Part shown: positions 28,080-37,739 of the stretch, piece after piece
Position numbering within the stretch: position 1 is the stretch's first letter
Layout: each line of letters opens with the position of its first letter
Assembly (NCBI RefSeq): GCF_013433315.1
Contig: NZ_WXVV01000009.1
Location: forward strand, 62,001-126,000
From: Pseudomonas crudilactis
GTDB taxonomy: Bacteria > Pseudomonadota > Gammaproteobacteria > Pseudomonadales > Pseudomonadaceae
Direction of reading: 5' to 3'
Length of the DNA: 64,000 bases
The notes under the pieces: model-generated
Told to the model about the DNA's origin: nothing
What the model saw: the letters and a program-made list of their open reading frames with translations, nothing else
Database searches by the model: none
Position numbers and translations under genes: made by a program

Positions 28080-28529
28080 ATGTTTGGTATCAGCTTCTCT
28101 GAACTGCTGCTGGTCGGCCTCGTGGCCCTGCTGGTGCTGGGTCCCGAGCGTCTGCCGGGCGCTGCGCGTACCGCTGGCCTGTGGGTCGGACGACTGAAGC
28201 GCAGCTTCAACGCGATCAAACAGGAAGTAGAACGTGAAATCGGTGCCGACGAGATCCGTCGGCAACTGCACAACGAGCACATTCTGTCGCTGGAGCAGGA
28301 AGCGCGGAAGATCTTCAGCCCGGTTCAGCAGGAGCCGACACCGGTTGAGCATGTGGGCGAGCAGACGATTCATGCGCCAACCACGCCCGTTGCACCTGCA
28401 CCTGCTGCCGTTGTAGCGCCGACAGAACCAGTGCCCGCTGCTGACACTTCAGTTGAACATGTAGCTCCGACTGCCGCGCCGATCACACCCGCGCCTCACG
28501 ACACCACTTTGCCGCCGCGAGCCCCATGA
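28080..28529 (+). CDS. tatB: Sec-independent translocase subunit TatB
   Basis: A 149-aa protein with N-terminal [26 protein letters not shown], the conserved TatB TM-hinge (Glu8 and GPERLP), followed by an amphipathic helix ([20 protein letters not shown]) and a Pro/Ala-rich tail. TatB with TatC recognises twin-arginine signal peptides. Its stop overlaps the tatC start by 4 bp. Confidence 0.95.
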   Translation: MFGISFSELLLVGLVALLVLGPERLPGAARTAGLWVGRLKRSFNAIKQEVEREIGADEIRRQLHNEHILSLEQEARKIFSPVQQEPTPVEHVGEQTIHAPTTPVAPAPAAVVAPTEPVPAADTSVEHVAPTAAPITPAPHDTTLPPRAP

Positions 28530-29317
28530 GCGATCTCCCCGAAAACGACCAGCACATGCCGCTGGTTTCGCACCTCACCGAGTTGCGCACCCGCCTGCTG
28601 CGTTGTGTGGCGGCGATCTTCATCATCTTCGCCGGGCTGTTTGCGTTCACCCAGCAGATCTACACCTTCGTCTCGACGCCGCTGCGCCAGTACCTGCCGG
28701 TCGGCGCGACGATGATCGCCACCGACGTGTCGTCGCCGTTCCTGACGCCGCTGAAGCTGACGATGATGGTTTCGCTGTTCCTCGCGATCCCGGTGATCCT
28801 GCATCAGATCTGGGGCTTTATCGCACCGGGTCTGTACAAACATGAGAAACGCATCGCGGTGCCACTGCTGGTGTCGAGCATTCTGCTGTTCTACACCGGC
28901 ATGGCGTTCGCCTATTACTTCGTGTTCCCGCTGATCTTCAAGTTCTTCGCCGCAGCCACCCCGGCCGGCGTGGAAATGATGACCGACATCGCCAGTTACC
29001 TCGATTTCGTCATGACGCTGTTCTTCGCCTTCGGCGTGGCGTTCGAGATCCCGGTGGCCGTGGTGCTGCTGGTATGGATCGGCGTGGTCGACGTCAAATA
29101 CCTGAAGAAGATCCGCCCGTACGTGATCATCGGCTGCTTCGTGGTCGGCATGATCCTGACGCCGCCGGACATCTTCTCGCAGACCCTGCTGGCCGTGCCG
29201 ATGTGGATGCTGTTTGAAATCGGCATTCTGTTCGGTGGTTTGATCAGCAAGCGCGAACGCCCGGACGAGAACCCGGCCGACGACCACAACGACCAGCCGC
29301 CAGCGACCCAGGCATGA
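28526..29317 (+). CDS. tatC: Sec-independent translocase subunit TatC
   Basis: A 263-aa polytopic inner-membrane protein with six TM helices. The signal-peptide-binding N-terminus is [17 protein letters not shown], and conserved loops [15 protein letters not shown] and [17 protein letters not shown] are present. The charged cytoplasmic tail ends at the rsmE overlap (ATGA). The complete tatABC set indicates an active Tat pathway. Confidence 0.97.
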   Translation: MSDLPENDQHMPLVSHLTELRTRLLRCVAAIFIIFAGLFAFTQQIYTFVSTPLRQYLPVGATMIATDVSSPFLTPLKLTMMVSLFLAIPVILHQIWGFIAPGLYKHEKRIAVPLLVSSILLFYTGMAFAYYFVFPLIFKFFAAATPAGVEMMTDIASYLDFVMTLFFAFGVAFEIPVAVVLLVWIGVVDVKYLKKIRPYVIIGCFVVGMILTPPDIFSQTLLAVPMWMLFEIGILFGGLISKRERPDENPADDHNDQPPATQA

Positions 29318-30021
29318 ACCTGCTGTTGCTCGAAGAGGCCGATTTCATTGCGGTCGACCGCGTAGTGCTGCGTGATCGACGCCTGACCCATATGCAGGAA
29401 GTTCACCGTTCGGAAGTCGGTGACAACCTGCGCGTCGGCCGCATCAACGGGCTGATGGGTTCGGCTGAGTTGCTGCGCCTCGAAGCGGGTGAAGCCGAAT
29501 TGCGCGTCTGCATCGATCAGCCGCCCCCGGCAAAGCTGCCGTTGACCCTGGTATTGGCGCTGCCCCGCCCGAAAATGCTCCGCCGGGTGTTCCAGACCGT
29601 GGCGACCATGGGCGTGTCGAAGGTGATTCTGGTCAACAGCTATCGGGTCGAGAAGAGCTTCTGGCAAACGCCGTTTCTTGAGCCTGAGGCGATTCGCGAC
29701 AATTTGATCCTCGGCCTCGAACAGGCCCGCGATACCGTGCTGCCGGAAATCATCATCGAGAAGCGCTTCAAGCCGTTTGTTGAGGATCGGCTGCCGGCGA
29801 TTACCGAAGGCACCCTCGGTCTGGTCGGCCATCCCGGTAACTATCCACCGTGCCCACGCGCGCTCAGCGAACCAGTGACGTTGGCCATCGGCCCTGAAGG
29901 CGGCTGGATCCCCTACGAAATCGATCTGCTGGCCAAGTCCGGCCTGCATCCGGTGCAATTGGGTGATCGAATTCTGCGCGTCGAAACCGCCGTCACCGCC
30001 CTGCTCGCCCGGCTCTTCTGA
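29314..30021 (+). CDS. rsmE: 16S rRNA (uracil1498-N3)-methyltransferase
   Basis: A 235-aa SPOUT-fold enzyme that methylates U1498 of 16S rRNA. It has an N-terminal PUA-like domain (about residues 1-70), then the trefoil-knot methyltransferase domain with [35 protein letters not shown] and the C-terminal knot segment [19 protein letters not shown], which is diagnostic of RsmE. It overlaps tatC by 4 bp, so it likely depends on the tat transcript. Confidence 0.95.
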   Translation: MNLLLLEEADFIAVDRVVLRDRRLTHMQEVHRSEVGDNLRVGRINGLMGSAELLRLEAGEAELRVCIDQPPPAKLPLTLVLALPRPKMLRRVFQTVATMGVSKVILVNSYRVEKSFWQTPFLEPEAIRDNLILGLEQARDTVLPEIIIEKRFKPFVEDRLPAITEGTLGLVGHPGNYPPCPRALSEPVTLAIGPEGGWIPYEIDLLAKSGLHPVQLGDRILRVETAVTALLARLF

Positions 30022-30047
30022 TTCTGCGCACCGGATAAATGGTGTTA

Positions 30048-30072
30048 CAGATTGCCATCATTCGGCCGATAC
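30048..30072 (+). promoter_or_regulatory. Candidate FliA (sigma-28) promoter of the HBM chemoreceptor
   Basis: TACA, 15 nt, then GCCGATAC, against the motility consensus TAAA-N15-GCCGATAA: one mismatch in each box, correct spacing. It is about 43 bp before the ATG of a chemoreceptor gene, a class often under FliA. Confidence 0.45.
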
Positions 30073-30114
30073 CCTCTCCATAAGTCCAATTAGTGGTCCG
30101 AAGGGAGTGGTCGC

Positions 30115-32031
30115 ATGTACCGTTGGTTAGCCGAGAATCTTGGGAACGTCAGCGTCAAACGCAAGCTGGGCATCGGTTTCGGCCTGGTGCTGTTGCTGAC
30201 ACTGTTGATCACCTTCACCGGCTGGACCGGTATGAGCGGCATCATCAGCCGCGGTGACAAACTCGGGTTTATCTCCAGCCTTAACGAGCTGACCAAGGAC
30301 CTGCGCCTGGCACGTCTGGACTACGAAGCACGCCGTGGCGAACAAGGCCCGGGCGCGGTCACCGATCTGCTGAACAAACTCGACAGCGGCCTGCAAACCG
30401 CACGCAGCCTGATTGAACAGCCGTCCGACGCGGCGATGGTCGATCAACAGCTGGCCGCCGTCGCCGAGTACAAACGCGCCTTTGCCGACATGACCCAGGC
30501 CACCGTGCAGCGCGAGGATGCCCGCAGCAAACTCGGCGCCAGTGCCGACAATGCCGTGGCGAAAGTCGCCGAAGTGGAAAAATCCATGCTGGCGGGTGAC
30601 AGCGTCGCGCAATTCAACAGCGTGATCGAGCTGAGCAAACTCTTGCAGCAAGCGCGTTATCAGGTGCGCGGCTACACCTACAGCGGCAAGGCCGAAGCCG
30701 AGCAACCGGCCCTCGACGCCATCGACAACGCCCTGAAAAACCTCGACAGCCTGCCGGCAAAACTGCCGGAACAGCACATTGCCAACCTGAAACAAGCCAC
30801 GGACTCGATCAAAGCCTATCGCGCAGCGGTTGCGCAGTTCCGCGACTCGCAGGTCAACAACGCCAAGGCCGCCGCGCGCATGTCGACTCAGGGTGACATC
30901 CTCATCGACGTCAGCAAGAAGCTCACTGAATCGCAAACCGTGGTGCGTGACACCGATGCCGCGCACGCCAAGAACATGCTGATCATCGCCACCCTGCTGG
31001 CCGTTGCGTTCGGCCTGCTGGCCGCTTGGGCGATCACTCGCCAGATCATCATCCCGCTGAACCAGACCCTGAAAGTCGCCGAGCGCGTCGCTGCCGGTGA
31101 CCTGACGCACAACCTGGTCTCCCTGCGTCGCGACGAGCTCGGTCAATTGCAGCGCTCGATGCAGAGCATGACCCAGGGTCTGCGCGAACTGGTGGGCGGC
31201 ATCAGCGATGGCGTCACCCAGATCGCCAGCGCCGCTGAAGAGCTGTCGGCGGTGACCGAGCAGACCAGTGCCGGGGTCAATAATCAGAAAATCGAGACCG
31301 ATCAAGTCGCCACGGCCATGAACGAAATGGCCGCCACCGTGCAGGAAGTCGCGCGCAACGCCGAGGAAGCGTCCGAAGCCGCCGTCGCCGCCGACCAACA
31401 GGCGCGCGAAGGCGACAAAGTGGTGGGCGAAGCGATCGCGCAGATCGAGCGTCTGGCCGTTGAAGTGGGTCACTCCACCGAGGCCATGGGCGAACTCAAG
31501 CGCGAAAGCGACAAGATCGGCAGCGTCCTCGACGTGATCAAATCCGTGGCCCAGCAAACCAACCTGCTGGCCCTCAACGCAGCCATCGAGGCCGCGCGTG
31601 CCGGTGAGGCCGGGCGTGGGTTTGCCGTGGTTGCCGACGAAGTGCGCAGCCTCGCCCAGCGCACGCAAAAATCCACCGAAGAGATCGAAGAGCTGATCGT
31701 CGGCCTGCAAAACGGCACCCAGCAAGTGGCGACGATCATGGACAACAGCCGCACCCTGACCGACAGCAGCGTCGAGCTGACCCGTCGTGCCGGTGGTTCG
31801 CTGGAAAGCATTACGCGCACCGTGTCGGCGATTCAAGCGATGAACCAACAGATTGCGGCAGCGGCCGAGCAGCAGAGCGCAGTGGCTGAAGAGATCAACC
31901 GTAGCGTGCTGAATGTGCGGGATGTGTCCGATCAGACATCGGCGGCGAGTGAAGAGACGGCGGCTTCCAGTGTTGAGCTGGCGCGGCTGGGCACGCATCT
32001 GCAGATGCTGGTGGGTCGATTCAAGGTTTGA
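30115..32031 (+). CDS. Methyl-accepting chemotaxis protein with HBM sensor domain
   Basis: A 638-aa transmembrane chemoreceptor. TM1 is at about residues 19-37, a large periplasmic all-helical region of about 245 residues follows, TM2 is at about 286-306, then HAMP and a cytoplasmic signalling coiled coil with the hairpin tip [28 protein letters not shown]. The size and repeating helical pattern of the periplasmic part fit the helical bimodular (HBM) domain of the P. putida McpS/McpQ type, receptors for organic acids. The ligand here cannot be told from sequence. No PilJ- or Tar-type domain was seen. Confidence 0.9.
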   Translation: MYRWLAENLGNVSVKRKLGIGFGLVLLLTLLITFTGWTGMSGIISRGDKLGFISSLNELTKDLRLARLDYEARRGEQGPGAVTDLLNKLDSGLQTARSLIEQPSDAAMVDQQLAAVAEYKRAFADMTQATVQREDARSKLGASADNAVAKVAEVEKSMLAGDSVAQFNSVIELSKLLQQARYQVRGYTYSGKAEAEQPALDAIDNALKNLDSLPAKLPEQHIANLKQATDSIKAYRAAVAQFRDSQVNNAKAAARMSTQGDILIDVSKKLTESQTVVRDTDAAHAKNMLIIATLLAVAFGLLAAWAITRQIIIPLNQTLKVAERVAAGDLTHNLVSLRRDELGQLQRSMQSMTQGLRELVGGISDGVTQIASAAEELSAVTEQTSAGVNNQKIETDQVATAMNEMAATVQEVARNAEEASEAAVAADQQAREGDKVVGEAIAQIERLAVEVGHSTEAMGELKRESDKIGSVLDVIKSVAQQTNLLALNAAIEAARAGEAGRGFAVVADEVRSLAQRTQKSTEEIEELIVGLQNGTQQVATIMDNSRTLTDSSVELTRRAGGSLESITRTVSAIQAMNQQIAAAAEQQSAVAEEINRSVLNVRDVSDQTSAASEETAASSVELARLGTHLQMLVGRFKV

Positions 32032-32075
32032 AGTGATTCATCGGCCTCGGCTCACTGTGGACCGGGGTGATGCCA

Positions 32076-32160
32076 TTCGCGAGCAGGCTCGCTCCCACAT
32101 TGGACCGCGTCCGCCTGGACTACTCGGTCAACTGTGGGAGCGAGCCTGCTCGCGAAGGCG
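32076..32160. repeat. REP pair, chemoreceptor-ABC transporter gap
   Basis: TTCGCGAGCAGGCTCGCTCCCACA ... TGTGGGAGCGAGCCTGCTCGCGAA, outward-pointing doublet between two convergent genes. Confidence 0.9.
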
Positions 32161-32178
32161 TCCTGAGAGACGCCGAAA

Positions 32179-32913
32179 CTACAAGACCTGACGTAAGAAG
32201 GCCTGGGCGCGCGGATCCTTCGGTGCATCAAAGAACGCTGCCGGCGCGGCATCTTCCAGCAACTTGCCGTGATCGAAAAACAACACCCGATCCGCCACTT
32301 CCCGGGCGAAGCCCATTTCGTGGGTGACACAGACCATGGTCATGCCTTCCACGGCCAGGTTTTTCATCACGTCCAACACCTCTCCGACCATCTCCGGGTC
32401 GAGCGCCGAGGTCGGCTCATCGAACAACATCACCTTCGGCTCCATCGCCAGCGCCCGGGCAATCGCCACCCGTTGCTGTTGTCCGCCGGAAAGGCGTGAC
32501 GGAAACTCGTTGGCCTTCTGTGCGATACCGACCTTTTTCAGCAACTCCATCGCCTTGGCCTCGCGCTCTTTCTTGCCGCGCTTGCGCACGACTTTTTGCG
32601 CCAGACAGAGGTTTTCCAGCACGGTCATGTGCGGGAACAGGTTGAAATGCTGGAAGACCATGCCGACTTCGCGGCGGTAGGCGTTGACGTCGGTTTTCGG
32701 GTCGGCCAGTTGCAGGCCGTCGATGCTCACCGAGCCGGAATCGAATTCTTCCAGGCCATTGAGGCAGCGCAGGAAGGTCGACTTGCCGGAACCCGACGGG
32801 CCGATCACCACCAGCACTTCGCCCTTGGCTACCGTGGTGCTGACGTTATCCACCGCGCGTACCACTTGCCCACGGGTGTCGAAGACTTTTACCAGATCGC
32901 GGACTTCAATCAC
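32179..32913 (-). CDS. Polar amino-acid ABC importer, ATPase subunit
   Basis: A 244-aa ATPase of the GlnQ/HisP class. Walker [17 protein letters not shown]-loop [13 protein letters not shown], signature [15 protein letters not shown], Walker [15 protein letters not shown] and H-loop VTHEM. I favour the GTG at 32913 (M-I-E-V-R-D-L-V), which overlaps the permease stop by 8 bp and has GGAGG upstream; a TTG at 32934 would lengthen the overlap to 29 bp. It energises the importer encoded by the next two genes. Substrate unresolved, probably a polar or acidic/amide amino acid. Confidence 0.9.
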   Translation of the reverse strand: MIEVRDLVKVFDTRGQVVRAVDNVSTTVAKGEVLVVIGPSGSGKSTFLRCLNGLEEFDSGSVSIDGLQLADPKTDVNAYRREVGMVFQHFNLFPHMTVLENLCLAQKVVRKRGKKEREAKAMELLKKVGIAQKANEFPSRLSGGQQQRVAIARALAMEPKVMLFDEPTSALDPEMVGEVLDVMKNLAVEGMTMVCVTHEMGFAREVADRVLFFDHGKLLEDAAPAAFFDAPKDPRAQAFLRQVL

Positions 32914-33865
32914 TTTGCGCGAGCCTCCGCTCAAGCCGGCTGGCGATTTTCGACAGCGGCAGGTTGATCAACAGGTACAGACCGGCGACGCAGAACAGAA
33001 TCTCGAACGGCGAGAACGAGGTGGTGATGACTTCACGGCCGCTTTTCAGCAGCTCGGTGATGGCAATCACCGACACCAGCGAAGTGTCCTTGACCAGACT
33101 GATGAACTGCCCGGCCAGCGGTGGCAGCACGCGTTTGAATGCTTGCGGCAGCACCACGTGGCGCATCGACTGGCCGGCGCTCAGACCGAGCGAGCGCGCC
33201 GCTTCGTTCTGGCCACGGGCAATCGATTGCACGCCGGAACGGATGATCTCGGCCACGTAGGCACCGGTGAACAGCGACAGCGCGGCAATCCCGGCGAACT
33301 CGCGGGACAGGTTCATCACCGTGCCGATGAAGAAATAGAAAATGAAAATCTGCACCAGCAGCGGCGTACCGCGCACCAGTTCGACGTAAATGGTCGAGAG
33401 GTCGCGCAGGGTCGGGTTGCTCGACAGACGGCAGAGGCCGGTGACCAGACCGATCAGCAACCCGAGAATCCCGGACACCACCGACAGCCACAGCGTTGTC
33501 CATAGCCCCCACAACAGCGGCCCTGCCGCCCAATGTCGAGTGACACCCACGACGTCACCTTCAGCGACATCGTCGCCCTGAGCGAATTGCAGGCTGTTCT
33601 CGTCGACGGTCAGGTGCTGCTCGTCACCGGCGTCGTTGCGCAGGGTGACAACAGCGCTGCCGCCCTTGCGCACCAGTTCGGTGACAGTGGAGATGTCGGT
33701 GGCACGCTGGGTTTCTTCCGCCTGATAGGCGAAGTACTGCGGCACGCGGTTCCAGCGCCATTCGTAGGACATCAGCGACGTCGCGTAATACAACGCGCCG
33801 GCCAGGCCGACCAGCACCAGCACGGTGAGGACGTGCCAGGGCCATTGGGCTTTTTTATGTTTCAT
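32906..33865 (-). CDS. Polar amino-acid ABC importer, permease with periplasmic insert
   Basis: A 319-aa permease of the HisM/GlnP type. TM1 (residues 11-30) is followed by about 85 polar residues (33-115) predicted to be periplasmic. The usual BPD_transp_1 core then starts ([18 protein letters not shown]), with the EAA loop [30 protein letters not shown] single permease gene implies a homodimer. The ATG at 33865 is used because upstream codons fall in the REP doublet. The long insert is unusual for the family, whose members are mostly 215-250 aa. Confidence 0.88.
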   Translation of the reverse strand: MKHKKAQWPWHVLTVLVLVGLAGALYYATSLMSYEWRWNRVPQYFAYQAEETQRATDISTVTELVRKGGSAVVTLRNDAGDEQHLTVDENSLQFAQGDDVAEGDVVGVTRHWAAGPLLWGLWTTLWLSVVSGILGLLIGLVTGLCRLSSNPTLRDLSTIYVELVRGTPLLVQIFIFYFFIGTVMNLSREFAGIAALSLFTGAYVAEIIRSGVQSIARGQNEAARSLGLSAGQSMRHVVLPQAFKRVLPPLAGQFISLVKDTSLVSVIAITELLKSGREVITTSFSPFEILFCVAGLYLLINLPLSKIASRLERRLAQSD

Positions 33866-33902
33866 TGCAGGTTCCGGATTTTGTGTTGCTCTGGAGGGCC
33901 CC

Positions 33903-33967
33903 TTCGCGAGCAAGCTCGCTCCCACAGGAGAATGCATTCCAATGTGGGAGCGAGCTTGCTCACGAAT
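33903..33967. repeat. REP pair, between binding protein and permease genes
   Basis: TTCGCGAGCAAGCTCGCTCCCACA, 18 bp, TGTGGGAGCGAGCTTGCTCACGAA. It lies inside an operon; intercistronic REP folds are often associated with higher 5'-gene (binding protein) mRNA levels. Confidence 0.9.
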
Positions 33968-33994
33968 GGGGCGACTCGGTCTATCTGACCGGGC

Positions 33995-34792
33995 TTATTC
34001 CATGTCCTTGAGCCACTCGGTGCTCTTGAACCACTTGTCATGGATGCGATCGTAGGTGCCGTCTTCGTGGATCTGGTGCAGGAAGTTATTGATGAAGTTG
34101 AGGCTGTCGTAGTCACCCTTCTTCAGACCGAAGGCCAAAGGCTCGTAGGTGAACGGCTTGTCGAGGAACACCAGTTTGCCAGCGCCGACCTTGGTCACCG
34201 CGACAACGTTGTACGGCGCGTCGTAGATAAAGGCGTCAGCCTTGCCATTGACCACGTCGAGCACGGCTTCCTGCTCGTTGTCGTAGCCGTGGTACTTGGC
34301 TTTGGAGATCAACTTCTTGGCGACCATTTCACCGGTGGTGCCGAGCTTGGAGGTGATGCGGTAGTCGGCGGTGTTCAGGTCTTTGTAGGACTTGATGGTG
34401 GCTTCCAGCTCCTTGCGGATCAGCAGGGTCTGGCCGACCACGATGAACGGTTCGCTGAAGTTCAGGCGCAGGTTGCGTTCCTGAGTCAGGGTCATGCCGC
34501 TGCCGATCATGTCGAACTTGTCGGTCATCAGCGCCGGGATGATGCCGTCGTAACCGGTGGAAACCAGTTCCAGCTTGACGCCCATGGCCTTGGACATGGC
34601 TTTGAGGATGTCGACTTCGAAGCCGATGATTTCGCCGCGCTTGTTGGTCATTTCGAACGGCATGTAGGTCGGATCCATACCGACTTTCAACGTGCCGCGC
34701 TTGACCGCGTCATCGATTGCGCCAGCCTGCGCCGCATTGACTGCAACCAGTGCCGTGACGCCGACCAGCAGCATCGACAGATACTTCTTCAT
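33995..34792 (-). CDS. Amino-acid ABC importer, periplasmic binding protein
   Basis: A 265-aa family 3 solute-binding protein. The Sec signal peptide is MKKYLSMLLVGVTALVAVNAAQA; the mature part starts GAIDDAVKRGTLKVGMDPTYMPFEM, with the hallmark GFEVDILKAMSKAMGVKLELV and the Asp/Arg amino-acid-binding elements in SGMTLTQERNLRLNFSEPF. ATG at 34792 with GACTTGAAG upstream. First gene of a three-gene importer (binding protein, permease, ATPase). Upstream, 34793-34943 holds only its promoter region, which I could not resolve. Confidence 0.93.
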   Translation of the reverse strand: MKKYLSMLLVGVTALVAVNAAQAGAIDDAVKRGTLKVGMDPTYMPFEMTNKRGEIIGFEVDILKAMSKAMGVKLELVSTGYDGIIPALMTDKFDMIGSGMTLTQERNLRLNFSEPFIVVGQTLLIRKELEATIKSYKDLNTADYRITSKLGTTGEMVAKKLISKAKYHGYDNEQEAVLDVVNGKADAFIYDAPYNVVAVTKVGAGKLVFLDKPFTYEPLAFGLKKGDYDSLNFINNFLHQIHEDGTYDRIHDKWFKSTEWLKDME

Positions 34793-34943
34793 CTTCAAGT
34801 CCCCAAAACCATTGCGTGTGCGGCGCGAAAACCAACAGAGGCAGGCAAAAAAGCCCGGGTGCGCCAATTCGGGGACGGATGCTAACGCACTCGTTTTTTT
34901 GCACAAGGTTTAATGGACGATTTGTTTAACAATCAAGAGCTGA

Positions 34944-35120
34944 CCCTCACCCCAGCCCTCTCCCCGAGGGAGAGGGAGCCGACCGGGTTGTCTTGCGCTC
35001 GACATCGACCTGAAAGATCCAGTCGATTATGGATTCAATACAGCAGGATCAGGTCGGCGTACCTTTGAAGCATCCCCCAATCAGTCCCCTCTCCCTTTGG
35101 GAGAGGGCTAGGGTGAGGGG
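34944..35120. repeat. Long palindromic intergenic element, copy C
   Basis: CCCTCACCCCAGCCCTCTCCC ... GGGAGAGGGCTAGGGTGAGGGG with inner ACCTGAAAGATCCAGTCG / GATCAGGTCGGCG. It sits between the divergent start of the binding-protein gene and the 3' end of opgH; together with a terminator it fills the 376-bp gap. Confidence 0.85.
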
Positions 35121-35135
35121 CTTTTCAGCAGGCCA

Positions 35136-35163
35136 AAAAAAACCCCGCAACATCGCGGGGTTT
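35136..35163 (-). terminator. Rho-independent terminator of opgGH
   Basis: Read leftward: AAACCCCGC-GATGTT-GCGGGGTTTTTTTT, right after the opgH stop codon. Confidence 0.88.
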
Positions 35164-35168
35164 CTTCA

Positions 35169-37739
35169 TCAGGCCGGTTGCGCCTGCAAACTCACCGGTC
35201 GCAGCGGCAGCAACGGCGCATGCGGATCGGCTTTCACCGAAGCGCGCCAGGCATCCAGCCACTCGGCATGACCTTCGGCCCAGACCTGCTCATGCAGACG
35301 CGCCAGCGCCACAGGGTCGCTAAGCAATTGCAGGCGATCATGGTTATTCAGCCCGGCCGGGCCAACCTTGATCGCGTGACGCACACGTTCCTGACGCAGC
35401 CACTCGATCGGCTCGGCCTGGCCGTGACGCGAAGTCGCCAGCGAGCACGCCAAAGCGTTCTGCTGTGGATCGACCACCGCGCGGACGAAGCCGTCGTTGA
35501 GGGCGTGGTAACGATTTTCGTGAGTGTACTGATCGGTCGCCAGCAGCGCCTGTGGCGGATTGTATTCCTCAGGGATGAGGAACAGGCTCTCGTCACGGGA
35601 CTTCAGGCCCAGACCGACACGGCTGGAGATCACCGACACCGGGATCGACAGCATCAGCGAACCGACGATCGGCACCAGCCACCAGAGGAAGCTCGGGTTC
35701 AGCCAGATCACCAGCAGCGCCCAGCAGAAGCCCAGCAGGGTCTGCGGGCCGTGGCGTTTGACCGCTTCGCTCCAAGGCGTCGAGTCGTCGTCACGTTGCG
35801 GCGAGTTCCAGGTCGCGGCCCAGCCGAGGAACGCGGCGAGGACGAAACGAGTGTGGAAAATCATCCGCACCGGCGCCAGCAGCATGGAGAACAGCATCTC
35901 CAGCAGCATCGACAGGGTCACCTTGAACTTGCCGCCGAACTCTTTCGCGCCCTTGGCCCAGATCAGGATGATGCTGAGCAGTTTCGGCAGGAACAGCAGC
36001 ACGATGGTCGTCGAGAACAGCGCGATCGCCTTGTCCGGGTGCCATTGTGGCCACAGCGGATAGAGCTGACGCGGTTCGAGGAAGTACTGCGGCTCCATCA
36101 GCGTGTTCACCGCCAGCAGCGCGGTCGACAGCACCAGGAAGAAGAACCACAACGGCGCCGACAGGTACGACATCACGCCGGTGAGAAACACCGCGCGGTG
36201 CACCGGGTGCATGCCTTTGACCAGGAACAGACGGAAGTTCATCAGGTTGCCGTGGCACCAGCGACGGTCACGCTTGAGTTCGTCGAGCAGGTTCGGCGGC
36301 AGTTCTTCGTAGCTGCCCGGCAAGTCGTAGGCAATCCACACGCCCCAACCGGCACGGCGCATCAACGCGGCTTCAACGAAGTCGTGGGACAGAATCGCAC
36401 CCGAGAACGCGCCTTTACCCGGCAACGGCGCCAAGGCGCAGTGGTCGATAAACGGCTTCATGCGGATGATCGCGTTGTGACCCCAGTAGTGGGATTCACC
36501 CAACTGCCAGAAGTGCAGACCGGCGGTAAACAGCGGGCCGTAAACACGGGTCGCAAACTGCTGCATGCGCGCATACAGGGTGTCCATGCCCGACGCACGC
36601 GGCGCGGTCTGGATGATCCCGGCGTCCGGCGTGGCTTCCATCAAGCGCACCAGACTGGTCAGGCACTCGCCGCTCATCACCGAGTCAGCGTCGAGCACGA
36701 CCATGTACTTATAGTCACCGCCCCAACGACGGCAGAAGTCGTCGAGGTTGCCGCTCTTGCGTTTCACACGACGACGGCGGCGGCGATAGAAGATCTTGCC
36801 GAAACCTTTGGCTTCGCGGCAGACGTCCAGCCAGGCCTGTTGCTCGGCGACGCAGATGTCGGTGTCATTACTGTCGCTGAGAACGAAGAAGTCGAAACGG
36901 TCCAGATCACCAGTGGCGGCGACCGATTCGAACGTTGCCCGCAGACCGGCGAATACGCGCGGTACGTCTTCGTTGCAGATCGGCATCACCAGCGCGGTAC
37001 GCGCGTCTTTGGCAATCGGCTCGTTGCCGGCGCTTTTGCCGGAGATACGGTATTTATCGTGACCGGTGAGCAACTCGAGGAAGCCCATCAGCGCCGTCCA
37101 GAAACCGGCAGAAACCCAGCAGAACAGAATCCCGAACAGAATCAGAATGCTGGTTTGCAGCGCATACGGCAGCACTTGCGTGGCGGTTTGCAGCAGCGGC
37201 TGGTGCAGGACTTCTTCCAGATCAACGAACGACCAGCCCTGGTACGGCATGATGCCTTTCATGTACCAGCCGGCGACGATGGTCTGGCCAAGCATCAGCA
37301 GCAACAGAATGTAGCGGCGGATCGAGCCGACGGTGCGCCAGCGCGCGGCCGGCAAGACGTTTTCGTCTTTCGGCGGCTGCGGCGGGTTGGTGCGACCGGT
37401 CATACGGCGCCAGCCACGCACCAGAATATTGGTGCGCCACGGCTCCGGCACGACTTTGGTCCGACGGATCGGCGGCGTCGCCTTCATGCTGACGCGACCG
37501 CTGGCGTCGAGCACCAGCATTTCCGCGTCTTCAAGTTCTTCGGCAGTGCTCAGGATCAGGCGCTTGCCCACCGAAGCCTGGGCGGCTTCGGCAGGTGCGT
37601 CGAATGTCGAGGACGACAGGCGTTCATGCAACTCGCTGAACGACTGGCAGCCCGCGAGTTCCGCGCGCTGCTCGTCGGTCATCGGCAGATGCGCCAGATA
37701 CTCGGACAGAGTCTCTGGCTGTACTTGTGAGTTACTCAT
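35169..37739 (-). CDS. opgH: Osmoregulated periplasmic glucan glucosyltransferase OpgH
   Basis: An 856-aa inner-membrane family 2 glycosyltransferase that uses UDP-glucose to build the linear backbone of osmoregulated periplasmic glucans. It has two N-terminal TM helices (about residues 145-165 and 190-215), a cytoplasmic GT-A domain with [22 protein letters not shown] (D-x-D), the acceptor Asp region and R-R-W ([10 protein letters not shown]). C-terminal TM helices and a soluble tail follow. It overlaps opgG by 8 bp, so the two are translationally coupled. Loss in related species affects osmoadaptation and virulence. Confidence 0.96.
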   Translation of the reverse strand: MSNSQVQPETLSEYLAHLPMTDEQRAELAGCQSFSELHERLSSSTFDAPAEAAQASVGKRLILSTAEELEDAEMLVLDASGRVSMKATPPIRRTKVVPEPWRTNILVRGWRRMTGRTNPPQPPKDENVLPAARWRTVGSIRRYILLLLMLGQTIVAGWYMKGIMPYQGWSFVDLEEVLHQPLLQTATQVLPYALQTSILILFGILFCWVSAGFWTALMGFLELLTGHDKYRISGKSAGNEPIAKDARTALVMPICNEDVPRVFAGLRATFESVAATGDLDRFDFFVLSDSNDTDICVAEQQAWLDVCREAKGFGKIFYRRRRRRVKRKSGNLDDFCRRWGGDYKYMVVLDADSVMSGECLTSLVRLMEATPDAGIIQTAPRASGMDTLYARMQQFATRVYGPLFTAGLHFWQLGESHYWGHNAIIRMKPFIDHCALAPLPGKGAFSGAILSHDFVEAALMRRAGWGVWIAYDLPGSYEELPPNLLDELKRDRRWCHGNLMNFRLFLVKGMHPVHRAVFLTGVMSYLSAPLWFFFLVLSTALLAVNTLMEPQYFLEPRQLYPLWPQWHPDKAIALFSTTIVLLFLPKLLSIILIWAKGAKEFGGKFKVTLSMLLEMLFSMLLAPVRMIFHTRFVLAAFLGWAATWNSPQRDDDSTPWSEAVKRHGPQTLLGFCWALLVIWLNPSFLWWLVPIVGSLMLSIPVSVISSRVGLGLKSRDESLFLIPEEYNPPQALLATDQYTHENRYHALNDGFVRAVVDPQQNALACSLATSRHGQAEPIEWLRQERVRHAIKVGPAGLNNHDRLQLLSDPVALARLHEQVWAEGHAEWLDAWRASVKADPHAPLLPLRPVSLQAQPA

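Noticed and set aside
35178..37730. 850-codon open frame antisense to opgH
   Set aside because: It mirrors the exact extent of opgH and has a composition (R, Q, H, V) expected from the complementary frame; no recognisable domain.
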